Shown here: piece by piece, positions 1 to 10,831 of the stretch
Layout: each line of letters starts with the position of its first letter
How positions within the stretch are numbered: the first letter of the stretch is position 1
DNA from: an uncultured Acholeplasma sp.
GTDB lineage: Bacteria; Bacillota_I; Bacilli_A; Acholeplasmatales; Acholeplasmataceae
Reading direction: 5' to 3'
NCBI GenBank assembly: GCA_937868795.1
Contig: CALMNM010000153.1
Coordinates: forward strand, 1-64,000
DNA: 64,000 bases
Position numbers and translations under genes: made by a program
The notes under the pieces: generated by a model
Database searches by the model: none
Seen by the model: only the letters and a program-made list of their open reading frames with translations
Told to the model about the DNA's origin: nothing

Positions 1-441
<441 letters not shown>

Positions 442-474
442 TTATGATTTTCGCAACTTTCGCATGCCCCATGA

Positions 475-480
475 TATAAT
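475..480 (+). promoter_or_regulatory. -10 box of the neopullulanase-LacI operon
   Basis: A perfect TATAAT stands 17 bases before the preferred ATG at 497, which gives a very short leader of about ten bases. A GGTGAT at 487-492 could serve as ribosome site. No good -35 box is visible. Confidence 0.5.
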
Positions 481-496
481 AACCCTGGTGATAAAA

Positions 497-2302
497 ATGA
501 ATCGTTTAGCGTTGTGGCATCAAGCAAAATCTGAGTATGCGTATGCCTATGATAAAGATACTCTCCACCTTGTGCTGCGCACAGGTAAAAATGACTTAAC
601 GAAGGTCTCATGCATTCATGGAGACCCTTTTTCGTGGCATAAACTAAAAGGTGCTGACAAGATGTCATGGAAACATGAGATCACTGTCATGGACAAGCGT
701 TACCAAACCCTTGACTTTGATTATTACTTCGTTTCTATTAAACCTGATCACTTTAGAACGAAATATGCCTTCATCCTTGAAGAACCCAATCATACGTATC
801 TTTTTGGTCCTAAACGGGTCAGAGAATTTGCAAATGAGAAAGAATTATATCAAGAATACGATTTGACTGAATACTATAATTTCCCATATCTCAATCAAGA
901 GGATTTGCATCATACACCAAGCTGGGTGAAAGAAACGATTTGGTACCAAATATTTCCTGATCGCTTCTATCGTATAGGTGATGATCATGATCTACCCTGG
1001 GGTAAACTTCCAGTGAACAACCACGAACTTTATGGAGGTAGCATTTTAGGGATCATGGAAAAACTTCCTTATCTTTCTGATCTCGGTGTCACAGGTATCT
1101 ATTTTACACCGATGTTTACCTCGCCTTCAGCCCATAAATATGACACGACCGATTATTTTTCAATAGACCCTCAAATTGGGACGAATGATGAGTTTAAAGC
1201 GATGGTTAAAAAAGCGCATGCGTTAGGTATCAAAGTGATGCTTGATGGGGTCTTTAATCACTGTGGTTACTATCATCCCTTCTTTCAAGATGTCGTACAA
1301 AATGGTGAAAAGAGCCAATATAAAGATTGCTTTTTTATCGATCAATATCCTGTGGTTAATTTTCCTTTAGATAGCCTAGGTAAGCCAATTAACTATCATG
1401 GGATTCCACTAAATTTTAAGACTTTTGCCTTCACCCCTGTGATGCCAAAATGGAATACAGCGAACCCGATTGCTGAAGAGCATCTCCTGTCTGTCATCAC
1501 CTATTGGATCAAGGAACATGATATTGATGGTTGGCGTTTAGACGTGTCCAATGAAGTCTCTCATGACTTCTTAAGAAAGATCAAAGATGTCTCAAGAAAG
1601 GCGAAAAAAGAGACATTTATCCTTGGCGAAAACTGGGATTCTTCCATTCCTTGGTTACGAGGAGATCAACTTGATTCCGTGATGAATTATGATCTGATTT
1701 ATCCTGTATGGAAATACTTGGATCACACATTTAATAAAGAAACATTCATTGATATGATTGAAAATTACTTAGCACAAACCCCGAAAAACGTCATGGAAAA
1801 TATGTTCAATTTAGTGGGAAGTCACGATACGATCCGTATTAAAAGACGTCTAAAAGATGATCCTAGACGGGTGAAACTTGCTTATCTTTTCATGTTTTTA
1901 TCCTCAGGAGCACCAAATATTTACTATGGGGATGAAGTAGGTATGACAGGTGAACATGACCCTGATAATCGCCGTTGTATGCTCTGGAATCAAGAAGATA
2001 TCGATCAAGATTTCTTTCAGTTTACCAAGGCGTTGATTTCCTTGAGAAAGACTTTCCCTGTGATGAGGGAACCCGATTATCATTTCCTCGAATCCAACGC
2101 ACTTCTCTTTACGAAAAAGGATTCAGAAACTGAGATTCTTGTCATGATGTATAACGAACCTAAGTCTGGGATGGTTACCATTCCCAAAGCCTATCAAGGA
2201 ACCTATCTTGATATACTAAGTCATCAAATCATCACACTTCGTGATACAATGAACGTAGGAGCCTATAGTTTTATGTTGCTTCAAAGAAAGGAAACTCTAT
2301 GA
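497..2302 (+). CDS. Cytoplasmic neopullulanase / cyclomaltodextrinase (GH13 with N-terminal CBM34-like domain)
   Basis: The 601-residue protein should hydrolyse cyclodextrins, maltodextrins or pullulan inside the cell. The first ~115 residues look like the CBM34-type N-domain of neopullulanases, and the barrel follows. Catalytic residues are visible: nucleophile Asp349 in GWRLDVSNE, acid Glu378 in LGENWD, and Asp444 in VGSHDT. The reading frame is open further upstream to 365, but those codons run over the promoter and the divergent gene, so I start at ATG 497. It has no signal peptide. Its stop overlaps the ATG of the LacI-type regulator by four bases, so the two are co-translated and the enzyme and its probable regulator form one operon. 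Confidence 0.88.
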   Translation: MNRLALWHQAKSEYAYAYDKDTLHLVLRTGKNDLTKVSCIHGDPFSWHKLKGADKMSWKHEITVMDKRYQTLDFDYYFVSIKPDHFRTKYAFILEEPNHTYLFGPKRVREFANEKELYQEYDLTEYYNFPYLNQEDLHHTPSWVKETIWYQIFPDRFYRIGDDHDLPWGKLPVNNHELYGGSILGIMEKLPYLSDLGVTGIYFTPMFTSPSAHKYDTTDYFSIDPQIGTNDEFKAMVKKAHALGIKVMLDGVFNHCGYYHPFFQDVVQNGEKSQYKDCFFIDQYPVVNFPLDSLGKPINYHGIPLNFKTFAFTPVMPKWNTANPIAEEHLLSVITYWIKEHDIDGWRLDVSNEVSHDFLRKIKDVSRKAKKETFILGENWDSSIPWLRGDQLDSVMNYDLIYPVWKYLDHTFNKETFIDMIENYLAQTPKNVMENMFNLVGSHDTIRIKRRLKDDPRRVKLAYLFMFLSSGAPNIYYGDEVGMTGEHDPDNRRCMLWNQEDIDQDFFQFTKALISLRKTFPVMREPDYHFLESNALLFTKKDSETEILVMMYNEPKSGMVTIPKAYQGTYLDILSHQIITLRDTMNVGAYSFMLLQRKETL

Positions 2303-3270
2303 AACCAACGATTCGAGATGTTGCTAAACGTGCGAATGTGAGTGTCTCAACCGTTTCCCGTGTCATCAACCAAAAAGGTTATGTCCACGAAGAGACGAAA
2401 GATCTCGTCAATAAAACGATCAAGGAACTCGGCTTTATCCCTAATCAACTTGCCCGAAGTTTAACTAACCGCAGTTCAAAAATTATTGGGGTGATTGTTC
2501 CCCATATCGGACCCTCTTTTTATGGTGAACTCTTAGAAGGTATTGAATCTCAAGCGGCAGCATATGGGTATAAAATCATGTTCTGTCATACCCAAGATGA
2601 CCCAGATCGTGAACTTGAATATTTGAAGTTCTTCGAACAATATAATATTGAGGGACTCATCATTGCTTCAAACTTTTCCAACCGTGATAAACTCGCTGAA
2701 CTCAATATCCCTGTGGTCACCGTCGACCATATTCTGGATGAAAATATTCCATCCATCACCTCTGATAATGTCAAAGGAGGGATGCTTGCAGCACAACGTT
2801 TGATTAAATCGGGAGCGAAACATTTGATCGTGTTTAGAGGACCCTCGTTCCTATTAACAACGATGGAACGTACCATTGGTTTCTTAAATGAGATTAAAAA
2901 ACATGATTTATACGCTGATATATTTGATTTTGACCTTGTTAGCCCAGATACGCGTTTGATTGAAGAAGTCCTAAAGAATAATCCTCATGTGGATGGTATC
3001 TTCACCTTCTCCGATACACTTGCCTTTGCAACATTAAATATCTTGCAAAAACTAGGCAAAAAAGTACCGAAAGATGTGTCACTCGTTGGTTATGATGATA
3101 CCCCTTATTCCAAATGGGTCTCTCCTTCGATTACCACAATTCATCAATCGGTAAACTTCATGGGTAAACAGTCGTTCATCAATCTAACACGACTCATTCG
3201 TGGGGTTGAACTCGAAAGTTTGCATGATATCATCGACGTCAAATTAATTGAACGAGAAACGACAAAATAA
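2299..3270 (+). CDS. LacI/GalR-family transcriptional regulator, probable maltodextrin regulator
   Basis: The 323-residue protein has the LacI helix-turn-helix at residues 3-25 (IRDVAKRANVSVSTVSRVIN), the hinge with LARSLTNRSS, and a periplasmic-binding-protein-like effector domain from about residue 60 (IGVIVPHIGPSFYGELLEGI) ending in the usual VGYDDTPYS and PSITTIHQ segments. It overlaps the neopullulanase gene and sits amid maltodextrin genes, so a MalR-like role is likely. Candidate targets are the four TGNNACCGYT sites found before the GH13, glgP, secreted pullulanase and RDD-amylase genes. The effector (maltose, maltodextrin or a phosphosugar) is unknown. It could alternatively be the genome's CcpA, but the local setting argues for a pathway regulator. 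Confidence 0.85.
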   Translation: MKPTIRDVAKRANVSVSTVSRVINQKGYVHEETKDLVNKTIKELGFIPNQLARSLTNRSSKIIGVIVPHIGPSFYGELLEGIESQAAAYGYKIMFCHTQDDPDRELEYLKFFEQYNIEGLIIASNFSNRDKLAELNIPVVTVDHILDENIPSITSDNVKGGMLAAQRLIKSGAKHLIVFRGPSFLLTTMERTIGFLNEIKKHDLYADIFDFDLVSPDTRLIEEVLKNNPHVDGIFTFSDTLAFATLNILQKLGKKVPKDVSLVGYDDTPYSKWVSPSITTIHQSVNFMGKQSFINLTRLIRGVELESLHDIIDVKLIERETTK

Positions 3271-3303
3271 AAGCTTGAGGAGAGTTCCTCAAGCTTATTT
3301 TTT
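3271..3303. terminator. Bidirectional terminator between lacI-type gene and glgB
   Basis: An 11-bp perfect stem AAGCTTGAGGA / TCCTCAAGCTT (3271-3281 and 3286-3296) with a four-base loop is flanked by T-rich tracts in both directions. It overlaps the glgB stop codon and serves the two convergent operons. Confidence 0.85.
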
Positions 3304-5148
3304 ACCTTTATAGCGGAATATCATGCCGGAAAGTGGTCCGATTTTCGGTTTAATATAATAGGGAAATTGATTTTTATTGCCCTTAATCGCTTTGATGGGT
3401 AAGCCATTGTATTGACCACTACCAAAATAAATCTCTTTATCGCTATTTAATATTTCTTCATAGATGCCTTCAAAAGGGACACCAATCTCATAAAACTCAT
3501 GCACATTAGGCGTCATGTTTAAGACGATGACTAGTGTTTCTACGTCACTTCTTCGAAGATAGGCAAACACGCTTTGTGCTTGATCATCGACAACAGACCA
3601 TTCAAAACCTTTAGGATGATGATCATATTGATAGAGGGCATCGTGATGGCGATAGACTTGTGCGAGATCTCTAAAGAACCGATTTGCTGCATCATGCGCA
3701 GGGTAGGTAAAGAGATGCCAATCAAGTTCACCTTTAAAATTCCATTCGGAGAATTGCGCAAATTCCTGACCCATCATCAACAACTTTTTCCCTGGATGGG
3801 TCATCCAAAGCGTCATGAGCAAGCGCCAATTTGCCATTTTTTGAAAATAATCCCCAGGCATCTTGTTGACGAGTGATCCTTTCATGTGGACCACTTCATC
3901 ATGGGAGAATGGAAGTACAAACTGTTCATTAAAGGCGTAGACTAAACCAAATGTGATTTTGTCATGGTGAAATTTACGATGGATGGGATCTTCTTTAAAG
4001 TACCGCAATACGTCATTCATAAATCCCATATTCCATTTGTAATTAAATCCGATACCACCTGAAGATACAGGATGGGTGACATAGGGATAATCCGTGGAAT
4101 CTTCTGCCATTAATAGGATACGATCATCTTTTCCAAAAAGATGAAAGGATAGTTGTCTAATAAACTGGATGGCATCATGATTGACACCTTTATCTTTATT
4201 CCCTAGATAGTAAATAAGGTTGGAAACTGCATCAATTCTAAATCCATCCACGTGAAAATAATCAACCCAAAAATTTAGAGCCGATAGCATGAAACTACGG
4301 GTAATCCCTTTCGAAAAGTCAAGATTATCCGTACCCCAAGTGACATTTTCACGTCGATCTTGATCATTGAATTCATATAGAGGTGTGCCATCAAAGAATG
4401 ATAACCCATGAGCATCCTTGCAAATATGACCTAAGACCCAGTCCAAGATGACCCCAACCCCCGCTTGATGCATCCGATCAATAAAATACATGAAATCCAT
4501 CGGGACACCATAACGTGATGTGGGTGCGAAAAACCCAGTTCCTTGATAACCCCATGAATCATCTAAGGGATATTCATAGATTGGGAGGAGTTCGACGTGG
4601 GTAAACCCTTGTTCTTTGACATAGGTGATGAGTTCATCAACGATTTCATTATATGGCTTGTAGCCACCAAATTTGCGGCGCCAGGACCCTAAATGCACTT
4701 CATAAATGAGTAAAGGTTCTTGATAGACCTTTTTCTTTTGATAAAACCAAGTTTCATCATGCCATGCATAGCCATGGATATCCGTGACTTTGGAGGCGGT
4801 ATTGGGTCTTTCTTCCGCATAGTGGGCAAAAGGATCTGCTTTATAGATGATGCGGTGATCAGGCGTATGAATTTCATATTTATAGGTTGCCCAAAGATGA
4901 TCCCCAGGAATCTCAATCCGCCAAAATCCCATGGGATGAACCTTAGTTAAGACATGTTTCCATCCTTCATACTGATTGAATGATGAAACCAAACGCACCT
5001 CACTAGCATTGGGTGCATAAACAGTAAATTCGGTTGAAACAATCTTTCCTTGAGCGTTTTTGATGAGATGGGATCCTAAAAACTCGTAAGCTTGATCATG
5101 CTTACCTAGTAAATACAGATTGACATCATGTTCGAGAATAGGACGCAT
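3295..5148 (-). CDS. glgB: 1,4-alpha-glucan branching enzyme (GH13_9)
   Basis: The 617-residue enzyme moves alpha-1,4 chains to alpha-1,6 positions. A CBM48-like domain comes first (TEFTVYAPNASEVRLV), then the barrel with the branching-enzyme signature DWVLGHICKDAHGLSFFDGT. Catalytic residues are Asp306 (GFRIDAVSN), Glu349 (MAEDST) and Asp417 (FSHDEVVH). Length is near the short end of the family (usually 620-730), with no extra N-domain. It is last in the operon glgP - GH13 - pulA - glgB; the start follows AAGGAGG. No glycogen synthase or ADP-glucose pyrophosphorylase is in the window, so polymer synthesis cannot be inferred. It may remodel imported dextrins, or glgA/glgC may lie elsewhere. 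Confidence 0.93.
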   Translation of the reverse strand: MRPILEHDVNLYLLGKHDQAYEFLGSHLIKNAQGKIVSTEFTVYAPNASEVRLVSSFNQYEGWKHVLTKVHPMGFWRIEIPGDHLWATYKYEIHTPDHRIIYKADPFAHYAEERPNTASKVTDIHGYAWHDETWFYQKKKVYQEPLLIYEVHLGSWRRKFGGYKPYNEIVDELITYVKEQGFTHVELLPIYEYPLDDSWGYQGTGFFAPTSRYGVPMDFMYFIDRMHQAGVGVILDWVLGHICKDAHGLSFFDGTPLYEFNDQDRRENVTWGTDNLDFSKGITRSFMLSALNFWVDYFHVDGFRIDAVSNLIYYLGNKDKGVNHDAIQFIRQLSFHLFGKDDRILLMAEDSTDYPYVTHPVSSGGIGFNYKWNMGFMNDVLRYFKEDPIHRKFHHDKITFGLVYAFNEQFVLPFSHDEVVHMKGSLVNKMPGDYFQKMANWRLLMTLWMTHPGKKLLMMGQEFAQFSEWNFKGELDWHLFTYPAHDAANRFFRDLAQVYRHHDALYQYDHHPKGFEWSVVDDQAQSVFAYLRRSDVETLVIVLNMTPNVHEFYEIGVPFEGIYEEILNSDKEIYFGSGQYNGLPIKAIKGNKNQFPYYIKPKIGPLSGMIFRYKGKK

Positions 5149-5158
5149 AAAAACCTCC

Positions 5159-7120
5159 TTAGACTTTATGAATCAAAATGATATAGACTCCTGGTTTATC
5201 GACAAACATATGATTTTCTTCAATAAAGATATCTTGTGAATGAAAGAGAATGGTTCCCCCTTCAAGAGGAAGTTTTTCAATCTTATGATCATGTTTTAAG
5301 TAATGCACAATTGAATGCTTTTTGTCTTCTAATACGTATTTAATCAAATTTGCTTCTTTAAAGATCGCCACATGATCTAGCCCTTTGGCTTTACGATACA
5401 TACTGTAGCGTTTGCGTATCTTTAGAATAGCTTTTAATTTCTTAACGCTTTCGCTTTTAGTATTCCAAAGAATGTGGTTGATGTCATCAGGACTATTGTA
5501 TGAGTTTTCAACACCTTTTTTAGAACGATAAAATTCTTGACCTGCATGGTAGAAGGGAATCCCTTGAGCAATGGCAATGACATGATTGGCAAAATCTTGG
5601 AAATCTTTAAACCGTTCCTTTTCATATCCACAGGATTGTAATAACTTATCGAAATACGTCATATTATCATGGCATTCAACATAGTTGATCGATTGATTTT
5701 GTGAGGTAAACATCTGAGGACTTCCAATCATGGCATCCATCGCGCGTAACATCAACGATTGATTGCCCATGGTAAACCCTAATCCTGGACCATGAAGTTC
5801 ACCCTTCATCGTATTTCTAAAGAAATCATTGAAGTGGGCATAACTAGGAAATAACGCTTGATTGCCCATGTTGGGTCGTTGTTTAGCGGGAACTTCGGTC
5901 ATCATATTCCAACCTTCGCCATAAAGCATCAGATATGGATGTCTCTTTTTTAATTCTTTTTCAATTAAATTCATGGTATCAAGATCCATTAAGCCCATCA
6001 GGTCAAAACGGAATCCGTCAATCTGATAATTTTCTACCCAATGGATTAAACTATCAACAATCAGCTTTCTGACCATATAATTGCGTGTTTCTACGTCATT
6101 TCCACAATAAGAGGCATTCGTCCCTTTGGCAGATTTGTCATGACGGTAGAAATACCCTGGAACGAGATAATCATAGGCAAAGGTATGTCTGGAGAACACG
6201 TGGTTATAGACCACATCCATATTGACACCTAATCTCAAACGGTGCGCTTCATTGACTAATTTACGCATCGCTTCTATCCGGTCGATGGGATTATCGGGAT
6301 CCTTGGAAAACCATCCTTCTAACGCGAAGTATTGAACGGGATTATATCCCCAATTGTACGCTTTACCTTTCTCCTTTTCATCCACACCATCAAAATCAAA
6401 GATGGGTAGAAGTTGAAGATGGGTCATACCTAAACGTTTGATATAATCTAAAACAGAACCTTTAAAGATCTTACTGTGCTCAATGATGCCATCAAAAAGA
6501 CCGGCATGAGGAACATCCGTATGGATGGTTAAATCTCTGATATGTCCTTCATAGATCACTGCATCTGTATAGTTTTTCAGTTGAATGGGGGATGGATTAA
6601 TCTTTACTAATGATGACCAATCGAGAATATAGGACCCATCGGTTGCTGCAGCGACTGTATAAGGATCATGGACGTAATCATATTGATCAACAAGGCGTAC
6701 CTTATAGATATATTTTTTTCCATGAAAATCGCCATCGATCACGCGTTCCCAAATGGGTTCATGATAAACCATGGGGTATTCAATGTCATCAATAACGACA
6801 AAAATCTCTTTAGCGACTGGGCTAAAGACTGCAAAGCGTGTAGAACTCTTTTGATAATCCACACCGAGGGGTCCATCATAACGAAATCTTCTTTCAAACT
6901 CTTTGGTCAATGTGACAAGACCAATATAGAGTGGATAGACTGCTTGATTGATCGTGATATGATCATGAAGATGAAGTTCAATCGGACGCTCAGTGGTAAA
7001 ATACTGATGATTTCCTTCGCGCTTGAGAAAGTGGATGGTATGATCAGTGAGTGAAATTTGAAACACCTGAAGGGTAGTTTCAACGCGAATAAGGGTAAAA
7101 TCATCAATAAATACTTTCAT
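5159..7120 (-). CDS. pulA: Cytoplasmic type I pullulanase (GH13_14, debranching)
   Basis: The 653-residue enzyme hydrolyses alpha-1,6 branches in imported dextrins. The type I pullulanase signature YNWGYNP is near residues 254-260. The nucleophile is Asp373 (FRFDLMGL), the acid is in LYGEGWNM, and the third acidic residue is in VECHDNMTYFDK. A CBM48-like domain (GVDYQKSSTRFAVFSPVAKEIFV) precedes the barrel. There is no signal peptide and no CBM41, unlike the secreted paralogue at 18.1 kb. Its ATG overlaps the stop of the upstream GH13 gene (ATGA), and glgB follows after ten bases. Confidence 0.92.
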   Translation of the reverse strand: MKVFIDDFTLIRVETTLQVFQISLTDHTIHFLKREGNHQYFTTERPIELHLHDHITINQAVYPLYIGLVTLTKEFERRFRYDGPLGVDYQKSSTRFAVFSPVAKEIFVVIDDIEYPMVYHEPIWERVIDGDFHGKKYIYKVRLVDQYDYVHDPYTVAAATDGSYILDWSSLVKINPSPIQLKNYTDAVIYEGHIRDLTIHTDVPHAGLFDGIIEHSKIFKGSVLDYIKRLGMTHLQLLPIFDFDGVDEKEKGKAYNWGYNPVQYFALEGWFSKDPDNPIDRIEAMRKLVNEAHRLRLGVNMDVVYNHVFSRHTFAYDYLVPGYFYRHDKSAKGTNASYCGNDVETRNYMVRKLIVDSLIHWVENYQIDGFRFDLMGLMDLDTMNLIEKELKKRHPYLMLYGEGWNMMTEVPAKQRPNMGNQALFPSYAHFNDFFRNTMKGELHGPGLGFTMGNQSLMLRAMDAMIGSPQMFTSQNQSINYVECHDNMTYFDKLLQSCGYEKERFKDFQDFANHVIAIAQGIPFYHAGQEFYRSKKGVENSYNSPDDINHILWNTKSESVKKLKAILKIRKRYSMYRKAKGLDHVAIFKEANLIKYVLEDKKHSIVHYLKHDHKIEKLPLEGGTILFHSQDIFIEENHMFVDKPGVYIILIHKV

Positions 7121-8409
7121 CGTATGTGTTCCTTTAATGTGTCAATAATAATTGGTTTTTGGTTGAGTTCAATCGTTTGGTCTTTGACGATGACTTCAGA
7201 TTCATCATAAAAGTTGGTATAGATGCCATCAATTAAGGGGACCTTAATCGAAACGGCTTGTTCAAGATTAAAAATACCTAAAAGAAATTGATGTTGATAG
7301 GTGTATGAAAACATCGCGACCTCATCATGGGCGTGATAATTGAAGTTTCCTTCTACAAAAATGGGTTGTTTCTTCAAGGATGCTAAACGTTTAATCAGTG
7401 GTTCGATGGATTGAGAGGTATTCCATGGGACAAGGTCATCTTCAAATAAACTTGGGGTCACTGAGACTTCATGTTCCTCTCCTGCATAGATAAATGCAGC
7501 CCCTTTGAGAAAGAAGTTCAATGCGAGCATCATGATGAAATGATCATGATCTCTGACCTTGGATCTCAAGCGAGGTTGATCATGATTTTCAAAACTTCTT
7601 AATTTCACATAATTTTTCGGATAGATCACATCTTGATGAATAATCGCTTCAAGCCAATCCTTTAACTTCTTGGGGTTCGCCAAATAGTCATTCATCAGAT
7701 CAAAAATGTCATAATCGTAACACATGTCAAAAGCTTGATACATCTCACTATCACTTGAACATTCATAACCAAGATCGCGTAGATACTTGATAAAACCTGG
7801 ATGAACAGATTCCGTTAACCAGATAAAGTCGGGACGAATCTGATCCACTTTTGCTCGTGCTTCTAACCAAAAATCAAGCGGTAGTAATGGTGCAACATCA
7901 CAGCGAAAGCCGTCTGCGATTTTTGCCCAATACAAAAGCACATCGATCAAATAATCCCAGACTGCACGGTGCTTAAAATCCAGATCCGTGATATCACTCC
8001 AATCCCCAACACGATTCGCAAACTCACCTTTTTCGTTCTTATAGAACCAATCAGGCTTTGTTTTCACCAAGACTGAATCTCTTGAGGTATGATTGAACAC
8101 GATATCCATCATGACTTTCATGTTCCGTTCATGTGCAGCCTGAATAAGTGCTTTAAAATCATCTAAAGTTCCGTAAAGTGGATCGATTTGATAGTAGTCA
8201 ATAATGGAATAAGGGCTGCCTTGGCTGCCCTTTCTTGCTTTTTTCCCAATCGGATGAATCGGTAAGAGATAGATGACATCGACTCCCAAACTCTTGATGC
8301 GATCAAGATCTTCTTGAATTCCTTGAAAGTTTTGTTTCTTGGAATGCTGTCTGGGAAAGACTTGATAAAACGTCATCGAACGTAAATTAATATCCGTTTT
8401 TCTAGCCAT
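7117..8409 (-). CDS. Cytoplasmic GH13 alpha-amylase-family enzyme
   Basis: The 430-residue protein is a compact GH13 enzyme without extra N-terminal domain or signal peptide. It starts directly at the barrel (TFYQVFPRQHSKKQNF), has region I MDIVFNHTS, the nucleophile in DGFRCDVAPLLPLDFW, the acid in WLTESVHP and the third acidic residue in FENHDQPR. The Cys and Pro-rich region II differs from standard amylases, so the linkage preference is unclear; hydrolysis of short maltodextrins in the cytoplasm is likely. It is translationally coupled to pulA downstream and follows glgP by 14 bases. Confidence 0.85.
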   Translation of the reverse strand: MARKTDINLRSMTFYQVFPRQHSKKQNFQGIQEDLDRIKSLGVDVIYLLPIHPIGKKARKGSQGSPYSIIDYYQIDPLYGTLDDFKALIQAAHERNMKVMMDIVFNHTSRDSVLVKTKPDWFYKNEKGEFANRVGDWSDITDLDFKHRAVWDYLIDVLLYWAKIADGFRCDVAPLLPLDFWLEARAKVDQIRPDFIWLTESVHPGFIKYLRDLGYECSSDSEMYQAFDMCYDYDIFDLMNDYLANPKKLKDWLEAIIHQDVIYPKNYVKLRSFENHDQPRLRSKVRDHDHFIMMLALNFFLKGAAFIYAGEEHEVSVTPSLFEDDLVPWNTSQSIEPLIKRLASLKKQPIFVEGNFNYHAHDEVAMFSYTYQHQFLLGIFNLEQAVSIKVPLIDGIYTNFYDESEVIVKDQTIELNQKPIIIDTLKEHIR

Positions 8410-8423
8410 AGTCTCACCTTAGT

Positions 8424-10802
8424 TTATAATGTGATATGTTTTAATTTCCAAATGTCTTGATTGTATTGTTCAATGGTACGATCCGAAGTGAAGAATCCTG
8501 AGTTCGCAATATTTGCAATCGACATCGCGAGCCAACGTGTACGATTTTTATACGCACTGTTCGCGACTTCATGTGCTTTGACATAACTTGCAAAATCCTT
8601 CATGACGAGGAAGTAGTCACTGTTTAAGAGGGCATTCAAAATATAGTCAAAATGTTGTGGGTTAGGATTGAGTTTTCTGATGAATTGGAAGACTTTTTGA
8701 AGTCTGGGATCTTGATCAAAGATCTCTCTTGGTTTGTAATGGTTGAACGTGTGAAGTTTCGTGACTTCTTCTGCAGACAGACCGAAAATAATTTCGTTTT
8801 CGTATCCAGCTTTTTCCACGATTTCCACATTTGCCCCATCAAGGGTTCCAATCGTAATGGCACCATTCATCATGAATTTCATGTTTCCTGTTCCTGATGC
8901 TTCTTTGGTCGCGGTAGAAATCTGTTCAGAAAGATCTGCAGCTGGCATGATGTATTCAGCATAGGTAACATTGTAGTTTCTGACAAAAACCACTTTGAGA
9001 AGTTCATTGGTTTCAGGATCATTATTGATGATATCAGCCACGGTATCGATGAGTTCAATCACCGATTTCGCCATCACGTAGGAAGGAGCAGCTTTAGCAC
9101 CAAAAATAAATGAATGTGGATAATAAGTTTCTCTAAACTCATGATCTGTCTTCAAACGTTGGTAGACATAAATGATATGAAGAATATTCATAAGTTGACG
9201 CTTATATTCATGAAGACGTTTAACCTGAATATCAAATAAGCTGTCGACACTAAGTTGAACTCCAGTATCTTTAAAAATGACATCTGCGAGTGCTTGTTTC
9301 TTCGCACGTTTCATGAGATCAACCTTGAATTGAACATCGCGATCAAATCTGAATTGGTCGAATTTAACGAGCTGAGTTAAATCTTTACGCCATGCGGTAC
9401 CAATTTTTTCATCTAAGATGCTGACAAGTTCAGGATTGGAATGAATCAACCAACGACGATGGGTAATCCCATTGGTTTTGTTGTTGAACTTGAGCGGATA
9501 GAGATGATAGAAATTGCGCATTTCAATATTTTTCAAAATATTGGTGTGAAGCTCAGCGACACCATTGATCGAAAAAGAACCATAGATACAAATGTGTGCC
9601 ATACGAACATGATTTTGTCCAATAAGACCCATTAAGTAAATCTGTTCTTTATTAAAACGACCATCGGATTCAAGGATGAACTTGAAACGACGATTCATTT
9701 CAGCTACGATTTCATAGATGCGAGGAAGTAAGTTTCTGAAAATCTGAATGTTCCATTTTTCTAAAGCTTCTGCTAAAATCGTATGGTTGGTAAACGCACA
9801 CGTCCGTTGGGTTATGTGCCAAGATTCTTCGTAACCAATGCCTTCTTCGTCCATAAGAATGCGCATCATTTCAGGAATGATGAGTGTCGGATGCGTATCA
9901 TTGATCTGGAAGGTATAATAATCCGGAAATTCTCTAACATCTCTGCCTAAAGCTTTATGCTCATTGATGGCATTTTTGACACCTGCAGCGCTGAACACAT
10001 AGGATTGCATGAGTCTTAATGTCTTTCCTTCTTCGGTTGAATCATCTGGATAAAGCTGATCACAAATTCTTCGTGTCATTCTGACGTACTCTTCACTCTT
10101 CACTTCTTGGCGATCAGAGGGTTCAGTCGACCAAAGGCGAAGGGTTGTCACCACACCATTTTGATCACCGACGATATTGACATCATAAGGAACGGCTTTA
10201 ATCCATTGTGGATTGATTAGACGTGTATTTTCCACATATCCAAATAAAGGAATTTCAATCGCATCTTTATCAATCCGCTTTTCCCAAATAAATGGTTTAT
10301 CTAACCAGGGATCAGGTAGTTCAACTTGGCGATGATTTTTGATCTCTTGCATGAAAAAACCATGTTGATAGCGTAGACTATTGCCATAAAGCGGTAATCC
10401 CACAGAAGCGGCTGAATCTAAAAAGCAAGCTGCAAGTCTTCCAAGACCACCATTGCCTAAACCGGCATCCGCTTCACTGTTTTCCACTTCATTTAAATCG
10501 ATACCCAATTCCTTAAACACATCGCTTACGACTTGATAATGACCACTGTTGTAAAGGTTATTGGTAATCAGTCGACCCATGAGAAATTCCATCGAAAAGT
10601 AGATAGTTTTCTTCATTTGATGATCTTTGACGTATTGTTCAGTGATTCCTTTTTGACCATCTAACTCCGCTTCTAGAAGCGAAGCGAGCACTGTATAACG
10701 TTGGTAAACATCCGATTGATTTAGTTCAACGCCATGACGCTCCTTAAGACCAGCCAAAAACGCCGTTTTAAAGGCATTTTTACTCTTAAATATTGAATTC
10801 AT
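8424..10802 (-). CDS. glgP: Maltodextrin/glycogen phosphorylase (GT35)
   Basis: The 792-residue enzyme releases glucose-1-phosphate from non-reducing ends of alpha-1,4 glucans. The N-terminus carries FSMEFLMGR and NGGLGRLAACFLDS, and the pyridoxal-phosphate site EASGTGNMKFMMNG places the Schiff-base lysine at about residue 642. Length is normal for the family (about 750-840). It is the first gene of its operon with a good ribosome site (AAGGAGA). It links dextrin uptake to glycolysis. Its promoter has an operator-like site and a 17-base inverted repeat. Confidence 0.95.
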   Translation of the reverse strand: MNSIFKSKNAFKTAFLAGLKERHGVELNQSDVYQRYTVLASLLEAELDGQKGITEQYVKDHQMKKTIYFSMEFLMGRLITNNLYNSGHYQVVSDVFKELGIDLNEVENSEADAGLGNGGLGRLAACFLDSAASVGLPLYGNSLRYQHGFFMQEIKNHRQVELPDPWLDKPFIWEKRIDKDAIEIPLFGYVENTRLINPQWIKAVPYDVNIVGDQNGVVTTLRLWSTEPSDRQEVKSEEYVRMTRRICDQLYPDDSTEEGKTLRLMQSYVFSAAGVKNAINEHKALGRDVREFPDYYTFQINDTHPTLIIPEMMRILMDEEGIGYEESWHITQRTCAFTNHTILAEALEKWNIQIFRNLLPRIYEIVAEMNRRFKFILESDGRFNKEQIYLMGLIGQNHVRMAHICIYGSFSINGVAELHTNILKNIEMRNFYHLYPLKFNNKTNGITHRRWLIHSNPELVSILDEKIGTAWRKDLTQLVKFDQFRFDRDVQFKVDLMKRAKKQALADVIFKDTGVQLSVDSLFDIQVKRLHEYKRQLMNILHIIYVYQRLKTDHEFRETYYPHSFIFGAKAAPSYVMAKSVIELIDTVADIINNDPETNELLKVVFVRNYNVTYAEYIMPAADLSEQISTATKEASGTGNMKFMMNGAITIGTLDGANVEIVEKAGYENEIIFGLSAEEVTKLHTFNHYKPREIFDQDPRLQKVFQFIRKLNPNPQHFDYILNALLNSDYFLVMKDFASYVKAHEVANSAYKNRTRWLAMSIANIANSGFFTSDRTIEQYNQDIWKLKHITL

Positions 10803-10831
10803 AGTTGTCTCCTTAACATATATCTACGACT

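Noticed and set aside
6668-7054. 128-codon open frame on the plus strand opposite pulA
   Set aside because: Shadow of the conserved pullulanase N-terminal region; no start signal.
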